From JACQCF01 sp043742785 (lineage in GTDB: Bacteria > Omnitrophota > Gorgyraeia > Zapsychrales > Fredricksoniimonadaceae): a stretch of 64,000 bases of DNA. Both the position numbers and the translations under genes were made by a program. Numbering within the stretch: the first letter of the stretch is position 1; each line of letters starts with the position of its first letter. Under the pieces are notes generated by a model, which made no database searches, was not told the DNA's origin, and worked only from the letters and a program-made list of their open reading frames with translations. The stretch lies in the NCBI GenBank assembly GCA_043742785.1, contig JAYTXU010000063.1, positions 1 through 64,000 on the forward strand. The letters are read 5' to 3'. Shown in pieces: positions 1 to 8,461 of the stretch.

Positions 1-2
1 TT

Positions 3-1961
3 ATTGTTGCATATGATCAAAGTATAGAAGGCTTACAGAATTTGAAGAGAATTTTGGTTAATAAGATTCAATCTCTGGAAGATCAATTTCCTTCTTTTAA
101 AGGACGTATTCATTTTAAAGTGTTGTATGGTGATTTTTCCAGAGGTAAGGCAGATAATTCTGATTATTGGAAAGCCATGACGTTACCTTCCAATATCACT
201 ATTTGGAGGCATACATGGGTCATGGATCAAGGACTCACTTTGGATGATGTAAAAGCTATGGCAGAGGTTTTAGAGAGCAAGGTAACTTCGGGAGGACTTT
301 TGGTTCGGGAATATGACCCCTATCGTCCCATGGATGAAAACAGTCATTTAATTATTCATAAAATTATTTCAAACTACGACTCATCCTCAAATCCAGCTAT
401 GCAGGCAGAAATTCAACAAGGTTTTAATTACGCATTAGGCAAGGTTATTGGCATGGGTGCCAATATAAAAGAAGCAGAAATTCATTTACTGACAGAGCCA
501 GACAGTGCCTTTGACGGCAGCTTCGTTCAACGGACTATTCAAAGCAGCGACCTTAAATTAACATTTGCTCCGGGGGTTCTTTACAATGGGGCGCCTGATT
601 TAATTCAAATACTTAATGAAGGGCAAACAGAAAAAGATTCTAGTCTTACGAGAATTGTACAAAATTGGGGGACCTGGGTGTTTTCTAAAGAGTATCAAAA
701 TCCGTGTATTGTTATGTTAACCACTGATGTTTTTGATCAATACCGTCAACAAGGCAAAGCAAGTCTTAAGTTTATTGGTAAGATTCTTTTGGATCCTCAT
801 CCTCAAATCACCTTAGCAGTTAAAGACTTTAAAGAAATATGGGTTAGCGAGGATACCTGGGAAGATATCCAAAATCGCCCTGATTCGCTAGGCTTATCTC
901 AGGAAGGAAGGAAAAGATTAAGAGATTTATTGGATGAAAATAAAATAAAACCAATTAGGGGTCTTCATCATAAAGTTATTGGAGAAAAGGAGGACAGGGA
1001 AACAGAAGGCAATATCGCTCGATATGTATTAACTCGTAATCTTTTAAAAGAAATTCCTGCCATAATGCCTGAGTTTAATAAAGAATCAACTCGAGTGACG
1101 ACTAAAATGGGAGCGGTGCTTGTGTTCGACCCTGTTAATGGCCGATTGATCGCCATTGAATCAAAGGATCGGACCTATAATATTGATCAATATGGCCGAA
1201 TTATCGATAGCAGTACCAAGGATGGGATAAAAAAGGTATACGCCTATGATGAGCCAGGATATGCGTTAAAGATCACGCAATTTAAGAATGGTAATCTAGA
1301 TGGGGTTTATGAACTTGAAGAAAATGAGCCGATGTCTGATGCGGCAATGACTACAAGAATTAAAGATAAGCCTATCATTTTTATGGTGGATGATCAGGCA
1401 AAGATGAGAGATGATTGGAGAAAGTGGACTGAGGATATAGCAGATGAATATCATGTTGAAATTTTCAGTTCCCCGCAGTCAGCATTGAGGAGATTGCAAA
1501 ATGTTAAACCGAGTTTAATTATTACAGATACAGTGATGCCTGAAATAGATGGGCCTACGTTTATTCAAGAGGTAAAGAAAATCCATCCCAAAGGGATCAG
1601 TTTTGTTGCTGTTAGCGCCGAAGGGAAGAATTTAGCCGAATATAGAGATATGCCCGTTACGTTTTATCCAAAAGCACAATTAAAGAAGATTGATTTAATT
1701 AATTTGATTCATAAAAAAGTTCCTGTTGAGGTTCTTATTAAGAAAACAAAAGTAGATAAATCTTCCAAAGCGATGATTACAGAACCGCTTGGCGGTATTG
1801 ACATGAATTCTGATCTATTGAATTTGACAATTAAGCGAGATAAGCAGGGGATGCCTTTACCTTTGGCTCTACAAAATTGGTCGCAAATCCGCATCAATGG
1901 CCTTGAACCTGTCATTATTAAAATAGAACCGGTGAATTTAGTAGAGTTGATTGGTTTGTAA
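3..1961 (+). CDS. Partial protein with C-terminal response-regulator receiver domain
   Basis: The frame is open to the left edge of the window, so the true start lies outside; the TTG at 42 is probably internal. Numbering from that TTG, residues 1-440 match no family I recognise. Residues about 446-560 form a receiver domain: acidic pair D450-D451, phospho-acceptor D496 in 'TDTVMP', a Ser in 'AVSAEG' and the conserved Lys in 'YPKAQ'. The last 45 residues carry a 'GGID...' tail ending 'EPVIIKIEPVNL', which resembles the tail of the giant protein at 27435-39398. A receiver at the C-terminus suggests a phosphorylation-controlled effector or scaffold rather than a classical DNA-binding regulator. 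The role of the N-terminal part is unknown. Confidence 0.8.
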   Translation: MVAYDQSIEGLQNLKRILVNKIQSLEDQFPSFKGRIHFKVLYGDFSRGKADNSDYWKAMTLPSNITIWRHTWVMDQGLTLDDVKAMAEVLESKVTSGGLLVREYDPYRPMDENSHLIIHKIISNYDSSSNPAMQAEIQQGFNYALGKVIGMGANIKEAEIHLLTEPDSAFDGSFVQRTIQSSDLKLTFAPGVLYNGAPDLIQILNEGQTEKDSSLTRIVQNWGTWVFSKEYQNPCIVMLTTDVFDQYRQQGKASLKFIGKILLDPHPQITLAVKDFKEIWVSEDTWEDIQNRPDSLGLSQEGRKRLRDLLDENKIKPIRGLHHKVIGEKEDRETEGNIARYVLTRNLLKEIPAIMPEFNKESTRVTTKMGAVLVFDPVNGRLIAIESKDRTYNIDQYGRIIDSSTKDGIKKVYAYDEPGYALKITQFKNGNLDGVYELEENEPMSDAAMTTRIKDKPIIFMVDDQAKMRDDWRKWTEDIADEYHVEIFSSPQSALRRLQNVKPSLIITDTVMPEIDGPTFIQEVKKIHPKGISFVAVSAEGKNLAEYRDMPVTFYPKAQLKKIDLINLIHKKVPVEVLIKKTKVDKSSKAMITEPLGGIDMNSDLLNLTIKRDKQGMPLPLALQNWSQIRINGLEPVIIKIEPVNLVELIGL

Positions 1962-1974
1962 AGTTGAAGGGTTT

Positions 1975-2169
1975 TTATTCGTTTTCTCTTCTTACATCAA
2001 GGCTGATAATTTCTTCACCTCTGACCTTTAAACGCACCAAAATAGGTGCACAGCAGACTGTACAATCAACCACAAAGGTTTGATTGTTCCCCCCGCTTAT
2101 ATCAATTAAAAGAGGGTTTAATTCTCCGCAGTAGGGGCAGGTGAAGGATTCATCATGTCCATAGCTCAT
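1975..2169 (-). CDS. CPXCG-motif cysteine-rich small protein
   Basis: This 64-residue protein has two Cys pairs, CPYCG near residue 11 and CTVCC near residue 37, spaced like a small zinc ribbon, followed by a basic/beta-prone tail. Length and spacing fit the CPXCG (Cys_rich_CPXG) family of unknown function. The gene is convergent with the upstream receiver-domain gene, 13 bases beyond its stop, and an AAGGAC stretch lies just before the start. Metal binding is inferred from the cysteine spacing only. Confidence 0.8.
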   Translation of the reverse strand: MSYGHDESFTCPYCGELNPLLIDISGGNNQTFVVDCTVCCAPILVRLKVRGEEIISLDVRRENE

Positions 2170-2382
2170 GTCCTTATATTAGCATAAGTTAGGAAAGGGA
2201 TGAATTCTTTAATATTATTTTTTAATAACCCCCTGTCTAATATCTCCGTATTATACATAACCACTAGCAATTATACAGTTTATGTTATTTTATGAATTTA
2301 AGGAAACGCTTGTCTCTAAACCTTTTAATAGGATGGTATTTCACTTGACAAGTGCCATACTCTAGTTGAAGGGAGTACGGCA

Positions 2383-2766
2383 ATGAGTAAAAAAATATTA
2401 ATTCTTGAAGATGAAAAAGAGCTGGCCAGGTTATATGGCAAGCTTTTGAAAGATCAAGGATATGAGGTAACTCTTGTCTTTGATGGTTTGGAAGGCTTAG
2501 AGAAATTACATAAGGTTGAGCCAGACTTGATTCTTATGGATGTTAGTATGCCGAATATGAGTGGAGTAGGATTTTATCATAATGTTTGTAACTCAGTAGG
2601 TAGACCGATGTATCCTATACTGGTTGTTACGGGTCGTTTAGACTTGGAAAAAACCTTTAGGAGTCTCCCTATAGATGGTATTATCCTCAAACCTTTTAAA
2701 AGAGAACTGCTTCTTAAAGAAGTTCAAGATATTCTAAGTAGAAATACTCTTCTCCCCATTTCTTAG
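2383..2766 (+). CDS. Single-domain CheY-like response regulator
   Basis: The 127-residue protein is a receiver domain with no output domain. The acidic pocket is E9-D10, the phospho-acceptor is D53 in 'LMDVSMP', the switch residue is T83 and the conserved lysine is K103 in 'LKPF'. It should pass a phosphoryl signal to a partner protein or act in a phosphorelay. No histidine kinase is encoded nearby in the window, so the partner is unknown. GGGAG is present about 9 bases before the ATG. A TTGACA at 2347 has no convincing -10 partner. Confidence 0.92.
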   Translation: MSKKILILEDEKELARLYGKLLKDQGYEVTLVFDGLEGLEKLHKVEPDLILMDVSMPNMSGVGFYHNVCNSVGRPMYPILVVTGRLDLEKTFRSLPIDGIILKPFKRELLLKEVQDILSRNTLLPIS

Positions 2767-2875
2767 GTTAATTAAAATTTATCATAAATGATTTGGATTG
2801 AGTCTGTTATAGGCATATAATATTGACGATTCATAAGAAAGCTATTTAAGGCTTCTAAAACATAGGAGGTGAATG

Positions 2876-3553
2876 ATGGGAGATTTACAAGCGCTAATAG
2901 TGGTGCCTGGTAAGGCGGTTTTAACTCAAATAGGGCTGTTTGTTGGTAATTTGCTTTTGGTGCTTTTTCTTATTCTGGTTGGTTGGCTGATTTCAAAATT
3001 TATTATTAAGGTTGGTGTTACGAGATTGTTAAAGATTGTTAAAGTGGATGATCTTTCTAAACGCATCGAATTAGACCGTATATTTTCTAAAGGGGGGATT
3101 AATAGCTCTCTTTCAGACTTAATTGGGGATATTTGTTATTGGGTTTCTTTGTTGATTACCTTTGTGGTAGCTTTAAATGCGATTGGACTTTCTGTTGCAG
3201 CGGATCTTCTGCAGAGGATTGTTCTTTATGTTCCTAATATCATTGCAGCTATTTTTATTCTTATTGTGGGAATGTTTGCCGCGGTTATATTAAGAAATGT
3301 TGTGAAAACTTCAGCCAGCAATGTGGGTATTTCCCAAGTTAACTTTTTAAGTAAACTTGCTGAAACTGTTGTGATTGTTTTTGCAATAGCCATCGCTTTA
3401 GAACAATTGCAAATTGGTGCTAAAATTGTTGAGTTGACTGTTAGTATTGTTTTAGGTTCTTTAGGTTTAGGATTTGCCCTGGCTTTTGGCTTAGGCTGTA
3501 AAGACATTGTGGGTAAGTCTGTTGATAATTTTGTAGATAAGTTTAAGAAATAA
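2876..3553 (+). CDS. MscS/CmpX-type conserved TM-helix membrane protein
   Basis: A hydrophobic protein of about 225 residues with four or five transmembrane segments (roughly residues 18-42, 88-108, 118-142, 158-178 and 185-206). The repeated glycine-rich helix pattern, e.g. 'SLGLGFALAFGLG', matches the conserved TM helix repeat (PF05552) of CmpX-like proteins related to small mechanosensitive channels. The large cytoplasmic beta domain of true MscS is absent. There are two ATGs in a row: 2873 lies only 3 bases from a perfect AGGAGG (2864-2869) and 2876 lies 6 bases away, so the second is preferred. A strong terminator follows, making this a single-gene unit. Confidence 0.82.
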   Translation: MGDLQALIVVPGKAVLTQIGLFVGNLLLVLFLILVGWLISKFIIKVGVTRLLKIVKVDDLSKRIELDRIFSKGGINSSLSDLIGDICYWVSLLITFVVALNAIGLSVAADLLQRIVLYVPNIIAAIFILIVGMFAAVILRNVVKTSASNVGISQVNFLSKLAETVVIVFAIAIALEQLQIGAKIVELTVSIVLGSLGLGFALAFGLGCKDIVGKSVDNFVDKFKK

Positions 3554-3601
3554 GACAAAAGTAAGGGCGATTAATAATTGCCTTTATTAATAAGCATTAA
3601 T

Positions 3602-3634
3602 AAAACCCCCAGTTATTCTAGCTGGGGGTTTTTT
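3602..3634 (+). terminator. Rho-independent terminator after the MscS/CmpX-like gene
   Basis: AAAACCCCCAG (3602-3612) pairs with CTGGGGGTTTT (3622-3632) around a 9-base loop and runs into a T tract. It separates the membrane protein gene from the rpsO promoter. Confidence 0.95.
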
Positions 3635-3639
3635 ATTGC

Positions 3640-3668
3640 TTGACTCATCTTCCAGTTTTTTGTATAAT
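3640..3668 (+). promoter_or_regulatory. Sigma70-type promoter of rpsO-pnp
   Basis: The -35 is TTGACT (3640-3645) and the -10 is TATAAT (3663-3668), with a 17-base spacer. It lies directly after the terminator and about 50 bases upstream of the rpsO start. Confidence 0.92.
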
Positions 3669-3723
3669 CCCGCTTCAAAAGATAAAGAAAAATAAGAAAA
3701 AAGTCTAATAGGAGGAAGTTTAA

Positions 3724-3993
3724 GTGGCTATTTTAAAAGAGAAGAAAGCAGATGTTATTAATCGTTTTAAGACACATGTAAAAGATACTGGATCAGCTCC
3801 AGTACAAATTGCTGTACTCTGCGCGCAGATTAATCAGCTTAACGAGCATTTTAAACTTCATAAAAAGGATAATCATTCCCGCCGTGGTATGTTGTTGCTC
3901 ATTGGCAAACGCCGCCGTCTTTTGGACTATCTTCAAAAGACAGATCCTAAGAAGTACGAAGAAACTATTAACAAACTCGATTTACGCAAGTAA
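3724..3993 (+). CDS. rpsO: 30S ribosomal protein S15
   Basis: At 89 residues this has the normal S15 length, with family features including 'DTGSAPVQIAVL' and the helix 'HFKLHKKDNHSRRGMLLLIGKRRRLL' region that binds the 16S rRNA central domain. The start is GTG at 3724, placed 8 bases after a perfect AGGAGG (3710-3715). It is the first gene of an rpsO-pnp pair, the classic bacterial order. In Escherichia coli S15 represses its own translation through the leader; the 50-base leader here is A-rich and I see no obvious pseudoknot. Confidence 0.98.
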   Translation: MAILKEKKADVINRFKTHVKDTGSAPVQIAVLCAQINQLNEHFKLHKKDNHSRRGMLLLIGKRRRLLDYLQKTDPKKYEETINKLDLRK

Positions 3994-4003
3994 CGAGCTA
4001 AAA

Positions 4004-4023
4004 CCTGCCTGCCGGCAGGCAGG
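4004..4023 (+). repeat. Perfect 20-bp GC-rich palindrome between rpsO and pnp
   Basis: CCTGCCTGCCGGCAGGCAGG is a perfect inverted repeat in otherwise AT-rich sequence. It can fold into a 10-bp stem at DNA level or a stem with a short loop in RNA. It has no following T run, so it is not an obvious terminator. It resembles short REP-like palindromes dispersed in some candidate-phylum genomes. It may act as an mRNA processing or stability element between rpsO and pnp. Confidence 0.75.
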
Positions 4024-4043
4024 CACTAAAAAAAGGATCGATT

Positions 4044-6155
4044 ATGGCACAGGCGCGCGTCGAGATCCCTTACGGATCTTCTAAATTAATTATTGAATCT
4101 GGGAAATTAGCTAAACAAGCTAATGGGGCTGTTACAGTCACCGTAGGAGACACTGTTGTTTTGGTTACGGCTTGTATGTCAGCTAAACCTCGTGAAGGTC
4201 TAGATTTTTTCCCCTTATCTATTGAATACCAAGAAAAAACTTATGCTGCTGGTAAATTCCCAGGCGGATTTTTTAAACGTGAAGGTCGTTCCAGTGAACG
4301 TGAAATTTTAGTGTCTCGTTTGATTGACCGTCCGGTTCGTCCTTTATTCCCAGAAGGCTTTTATAATGATGTTCAGGTGGTGGCGAGCGTCTTGAGTCAC
4401 GATGGTCAAAATGATCCTGATATTATGGCTATTATCGGAGCTTCTGCGGCACTTAGCATTTCGGATATTCCTTATGACGGTCCGGTCGGTGCTGTGCGTG
4501 TTGGTTTAATTGATGGTCAATTAGTGGCAAACCCAACGTTTGCAGAGCGTGCTACAAGCACAATGGATCTAGTTGTTGTTGGTTGGGGCGATGGAATCGT
4601 CATGATTGAAGGGGAAGCTCTTGAAATTCCTGAAGAATTAGTACTGAAGGGTTTGCAGTTTGCTTTAGAGAAATTAGAAGATTCCAAGAAAGCACAGATT
4701 GAATTAAAATCTAAGATTGGTAAACAAAAGACTAAGGTCAATTTGAAGCAGCCTAATACAGATTTTATTAATAAGGTTCGTGAATTGGCCCTTCCTCGAA
4801 TGAATGAAATTTATAGCACGATTGCTGATAAAGGTGAACGTGAAGCTGCGGTTAACAAGCTTTTTGATACGATTACCGTAGATATGGATGCTTATGCCGC
4901 TTTTACTAAAGATGGTCATGAAGTATCTGTGGGAGGCGTTAAAGCAATTTTTGAAACGTTACAATATGAAATTATTCGCGGCAATGTATTTACCCGTGGT
5001 CTTCGTGCTGATGGACGTGGGTTAAAAGACATTCGTCAGATTGATAGTGAAGTAGCTGTTTTACCTCGTACACATGGATCTGGTTTATTTACTCGTGGTC
5101 AAACTCAGGCCTTAGGGATAGTAACTTTAGGAACTAAAGATGATGAGCAATTGGTAGAATCTTTAGAAAGTACCACTTATAAAACTTTTTTACTTCATTA
5201 TAATTTTCCTTCGTTTAGCGTAGGGGAAACAAAGCCTATGCGTGGACCTGGCCGTCGTGAGATTGGCCATGGCGCTTTGGCTTGTAAAGCTCTTCGCGCA
5301 GTTGTTCCTTCTAAAGAAGAGTTTCCTTATACTATCCGCATTGTTTCAGAAATCTTAGAATCAAATGGTTCTTCCAGTATGGCTTCTGTTTGCGCCGGTT
5401 GTTTGGCGATGATGGATGCTGGTGTTCCTATTAAGAATATGGTGGCTGGTATTTCTGTCGGTCTTATTTCTGATGAGAAGAACACCGTTTTGATTACAGA
5501 CATTATGGGATTAGAAGATCATTTCGGTGATATGGATTTCAAGGTTGCCGGTTCTCGTAAAGGTGTGACTGCTATTCAGTTGGATCTTAAGATTAAAAGA
5601 TTGACTATGTCTTTGATTGAAAAGGCTGTTGCTCAAGCTAAAGAAGCTAGGTATATTATTTTGGATAAAATGGCTACCGCTTTAGCTGCTCCGAGAAAAG
5701 AAATGTCACCTTATGCACCTCGTATTGTTACCATTCAAATTCCTCAAGATAAAATTGGGGAAGTGATTGGACCCGGTGGTAAAACCATCCGTAAGATGAT
5801 TGAAGAAAGTGGCGTTAAGTCTATTGATATTGAAGAAGATGGTAAGGTTATTGTTGCTTCTCCAGATCAAGATGCTTTAGATAAGGCTGTTAATATGATT
5901 AAAGGTTTAACTATCGAACCTGAAGTAGGAGCGATTTTTGATGGGACAGTCAAACGCATCATGAACTTCGGTGTGTTTGTTGAGTTTTTACCTGGCCGTG
6001 AAGGTTTGTGCCATGTCTCAGAGTTGTCGAACAAGTTTACCAAAGATGTAAATGATCTAGTCAAGCTTGGTGATAAGTTTAAAGTTAAACTTATCGAAAT
6101 TGACGAAATGAAACGTTTTAACTTAAGCCGCAAGCAAGCAGAAGTAAAGGCATAA
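4044..6155 (+). CDS. pnp: Polyribonucleotide nucleotidyltransferase (PNPase)
   Basis: The 703-residue protein has the full PNPase layout: two RNase PH-like domains (about 1-220 and 310-540) around an alpha-helical linker, a KH domain with 'IGPGGKTIRKMIEESG' near residue 574, and a C-terminal S1 domain (about 628-700, 'GTVKRIMNFGVFVEF'). It degrades RNA 3'-to-5' phosphorolytically and normally works in the degradosome. 'KFPGGFFKREGRSSEREIL' is a strongly conserved first-core segment. It lies 50 bases after rpsO, across the GC-rich palindrome, and is probably co-transcribed. In E. coli the rpsO-pnp spacer holds an RNase III site used for pnp autoregulation; the palindrome could play a similar part, which is inference. 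Confidence 0.98.
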   Translation: MAQARVEIPYGSSKLIIESGKLAKQANGAVTVTVGDTVVLVTACMSAKPREGLDFFPLSIEYQEKTYAAGKFPGGFFKREGRSSEREILVSRLIDRPVRPLFPEGFYNDVQVVASVLSHDGQNDPDIMAIIGASAALSISDIPYDGPVGAVRVGLIDGQLVANPTFAERATSTMDLVVVGWGDGIVMIEGEALEIPEELVLKGLQFALEKLEDSKKAQIELKSKIGKQKTKVNLKQPNTDFINKVRELALPRMNEIYSTIADKGEREAAVNKLFDTITVDMDAYAAFTKDGHEVSVGGVKAIFETLQYEIIRGNVFTRGLRADGRGLKDIRQIDSEVAVLPRTHGSGLFTRGQTQALGIVTLGTKDDEQLVESLESTTYKTFLLHYNFPSFSVGETKPMRGPGRREIGHGALACKALRAVVPSKEEFPYTIRIVSEILESNGSSSMASVCAGCLAMMDAGVPIKNMVAGISVGLISDEKNTVLITDIMGLEDHFGDMDFKVAGSRKGVTAIQLDLKIKRLTMSLIEKAVAQAKEARYIILDKMATALAAPRKEMSPYAPRIVTIQIPQDKIGEVIGPGGKTIRKMIEESGVKSIDIEEDGKVIVASPDQDALDKAVNMIKGLTIEPEVGAIFDGTVKRIMNFGVFVEFLPGREGLCHVSELSNKFTKDVNDLVKLGDKFKVKLIEIDEMKRFNLSRKQAEVKA

Positions 6156-6190
6156 GACCACATGGTCTTAAAGTTTTCTAGGAACCAAAG

Positions 6191-8461
6191 ATGAAGCTTG
6201 AACATGTCAATGAAATCAAGGGCATCATCATTTTGGCTTTAAGCCTGATACTCTTAGCCAGCCTTGTTTCGTTTAATTCTCAAGATGTTTCTTGGTATAC
6301 ATCAAAACCAAATTTACACCCGCAAAACTGGATTGGTCCTTTTGGAGCATTCATTGCGGGTGTTTTTATTTTCTTGGTAGGTATTAGCTCATATTTTTTA
6401 GTACCGATTGGATTATTTTGGAGTTGGAACAAGTTTACCAGTCGTGAAATACGTTTTAATTTCTTTAAATTTGTGAGTTTAGTTATTCTCTTTATTGTTT
6501 CTAGCTCGTTATTTGCATTAATTGGTGAACAACATGAGTCTGCACGTTTTCTACGCGGTGGATTGGTGGGTATTGTTTTTGGTAATTTCCTAGAATCTTA
6601 TTTTAGCCCTGTTGGTGCTTACATTATTCTTTTTGCTTTTGGTGCTTTATCCTTGGTGATTACAGGTGAATTTTTAGTTTCGCCATTTTTCATATGGCTA
6701 TTTCAGTTGATTAAATCAGGGGCTATTAGTTTTTTTTCTAAGGTCAAAAGTTTACCAAAAATCTCCTCTTCATTTAAGACTTCGACGGCTGTTAAGAATA
6801 ATGTCAAGGAACGTAAGTTTTCAGTAGATGAAGCGGATGATGAAGAAGAAGATGAAAAAGAAAAGAAAGCTGCTACGAAGATTCAAAAAGAAACAAAAGT
6901 TGTGCTTCCTTCCATAGGACCAAAAGCAGAGTCCAAGCTTCAATCTCCTAATATTCATATTGTTGTTCCTAAAGAAACGCCTAAGGCTGTTGAAACGGCA
7001 CCTAAAATTGTTGGGGAATATCATTTGCCATCCTTGGATTTGCTTAATGATCCTCCTGTCTTATCAAACAGTAAGATTCAGGATGATTTAAAAAGCGGAG
7101 CTAAGGTCTTGGAAGAGACATTAAACGATTTTGGTATTTCTGTTAAGGTTGCTGATATTGAGCGTGGTCCGGTTATTACTCGTTATGAACTTCAACCTGC
7201 GCCGGGCGTCAAAGTGGGGAGCATTATTAGTCTTTCTGATGACATTGCTTTAGCTATGAGAGCTCCAGCGGTGCGTATTGTGGCACCTATTCCTGGAAAA
7301 AATCGTGTAGGTATTGAAGTTCCCAATGGTTCAACCGCTTCTGTTTATTTAAAAGATGTTTTAGAACAAAGTGAATATCGATCAAATTCTTCTAAATTGG
7401 TGTTGGCCATTGGTAAGGATATTTCAGGTAAGCCTATGGTCTGTGATTTAGCAGAAATGCCTCACTTATTAATTGCGGGAACTACCGGTTCAGGTAAAAC
7501 AGTTTGTATCAACAGTTTGATTACATCCTTGTTATACAATGCCTCTCCTAGTGAGCTTAAGTTAATTATGATTGATCCTAAGATGGTGGAAATGTCTAGT
7601 TACAATGATTTGCCGCATTTAATTTGTCCTGTTGTGACGGATGCTAAGAAAGCAGCTGCTGCTTTTAATTGGGTGGTGGGAGAGATGGAATTACGATACA
7701 GAACATTTAATAAAGAACAAGTGCGCAACATTAAGGGCTATCATGCTAAAGGTTTAGCGATGCCTTATATTGTGATTATTGTCGATGAGTTGGCTGATTT
7801 GATGCAGGTGGCAGCTAAAACAATTGAAGGTTCGATTGCTCGTATTGCCCAGTTGGCTCGTGCTGCTGGTATTCATTTGATCTTGGCAACCCAGCGTCCT
7901 TCCGTTAATGTTATAACCGGTGTTATTAAAGCTAATTTTCCTTCTAGAATTTCTTTCAAGGTTGCTTCTCAAATTGATTCGCGTACGGTTCTTGATATGA
8001 AGGGTTCAGAAAGTCTTTTAGGTAAAGGAGATTTATTATTTATCAGGCCGGGTGATTCGAAGCCTGTCCGTGGTCAATGTTGTTATGTCTCCGATGAAGA
8101 AATCAACCGTGTGATTGAACATATTAAAAAACAAGCAACTCCTGAATATAATGAAACTGTTCTTAAGCCTCAGGTAGTGACTGCTGCTGGTAATGGAGCA
8201 GGTGAAGACGAAATGTATGATGAAGCAGTAAGAGTGGTTGTTGAAACTAATCAGGCTTCTGTTTCCGTCTTGCAGCGACGTTTAAGGCTTGGCTATTCGC
8301 GTGCCGCTAGACTTATTGATATTATGGAACAAAATGGTATAGTAGGACCTTATGCTGGAAGTAAAGCACGAGACATTCTTGTTGATCGTGAAAAATGGTT
8401 AATAGAAAATATGGGACAAGTAACAAATGACACAGACAAGCCCCAAGAACAGCCCCAATAG
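6191..8461 (+). CDS. ftsK: DNA translocase FtsK/SpoIIIE
   Basis: The 756-residue protein has an N-terminal region with four or five membrane helices (residues about 10-180), a short acidic/lysine-rich linker (about 205-270, shorter than in E. coli FtsK), the motor domain with Walker A GTTGSGKT at 430-437 and Walker B 'IVIIVDELADLM', and a C-terminal winged-helix gamma domain (about 690-750, 'QRRLRLGYSRAARLIDIME') that reads oriented chromosome motifs. It pumps DNA through the closing septum and assists dimer resolution; a Xer recombinase is encoded at 42792. It follows pnp after 35 bases and overlaps rodZ by 35 bases. Confidence 0.97.
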   Translation: MKLEHVNEIKGIIILALSLILLASLVSFNSQDVSWYTSKPNLHPQNWIGPFGAFIAGVFIFLVGISSYFLVPIGLFWSWNKFTSREIRFNFFKFVSLVILFIVSSSLFALIGEQHESARFLRGGLVGIVFGNFLESYFSPVGAYIILFAFGALSLVITGEFLVSPFFIWLFQLIKSGAISFFSKVKSLPKISSSFKTSTAVKNNVKERKFSVDEADDEEEDEKEKKAATKIQKETKVVLPSIGPKAESKLQSPNIHIVVPKETPKAVETAPKIVGEYHLPSLDLLNDPPVLSNSKIQDDLKSGAKVLEETLNDFGISVKVADIERGPVITRYELQPAPGVKVGSIISLSDDIALAMRAPAVRIVAPIPGKNRVGIEVPNGSTASVYLKDVLEQSEYRSNSSKLVLAIGKDISGKPMVCDLAEMPHLLIAGTTGSGKTVCINSLITSLLYNASPSELKLIMIDPKMVEMSSYNDLPHLICPVVTDAKKAAAAFNWVVGEMELRYRTFNKEQVRNIKGYHAKGLAMPYIVIIVDELADLMQVAAKTIEGSIARIAQLARAAGIHLILATQRPSVNVITGVIKANFPSRISFKVASQIDSRTVLDMKGSESLLGKGDLLFIRPGDSKPVRGQCCYVSDEEINRVIEHIKKQATPEYNETVLKPQVVTAAGNGAGEDEMYDEAVRVVVETNQASVSVLQRRLRLGYSRAARLIDIMEQNGIVGPYAGSKARDILVDREKWLIENMGQVTNDTDKPQEQPQ

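Noticed and set aside
2347..2376. Promoter for the CheY-like gene starting at TTGACA 2347
   Set aside because: No acceptable -10 occurs 15-19 bases downstream, and a start there would fall inside the ribosome site.
3809..4084. 91-codon open frame overlapping rpsO and pnp
   Set aside because: It is an alternative frame of rpsO extended by the GC palindrome, with no ribosome site and no family resemblance.
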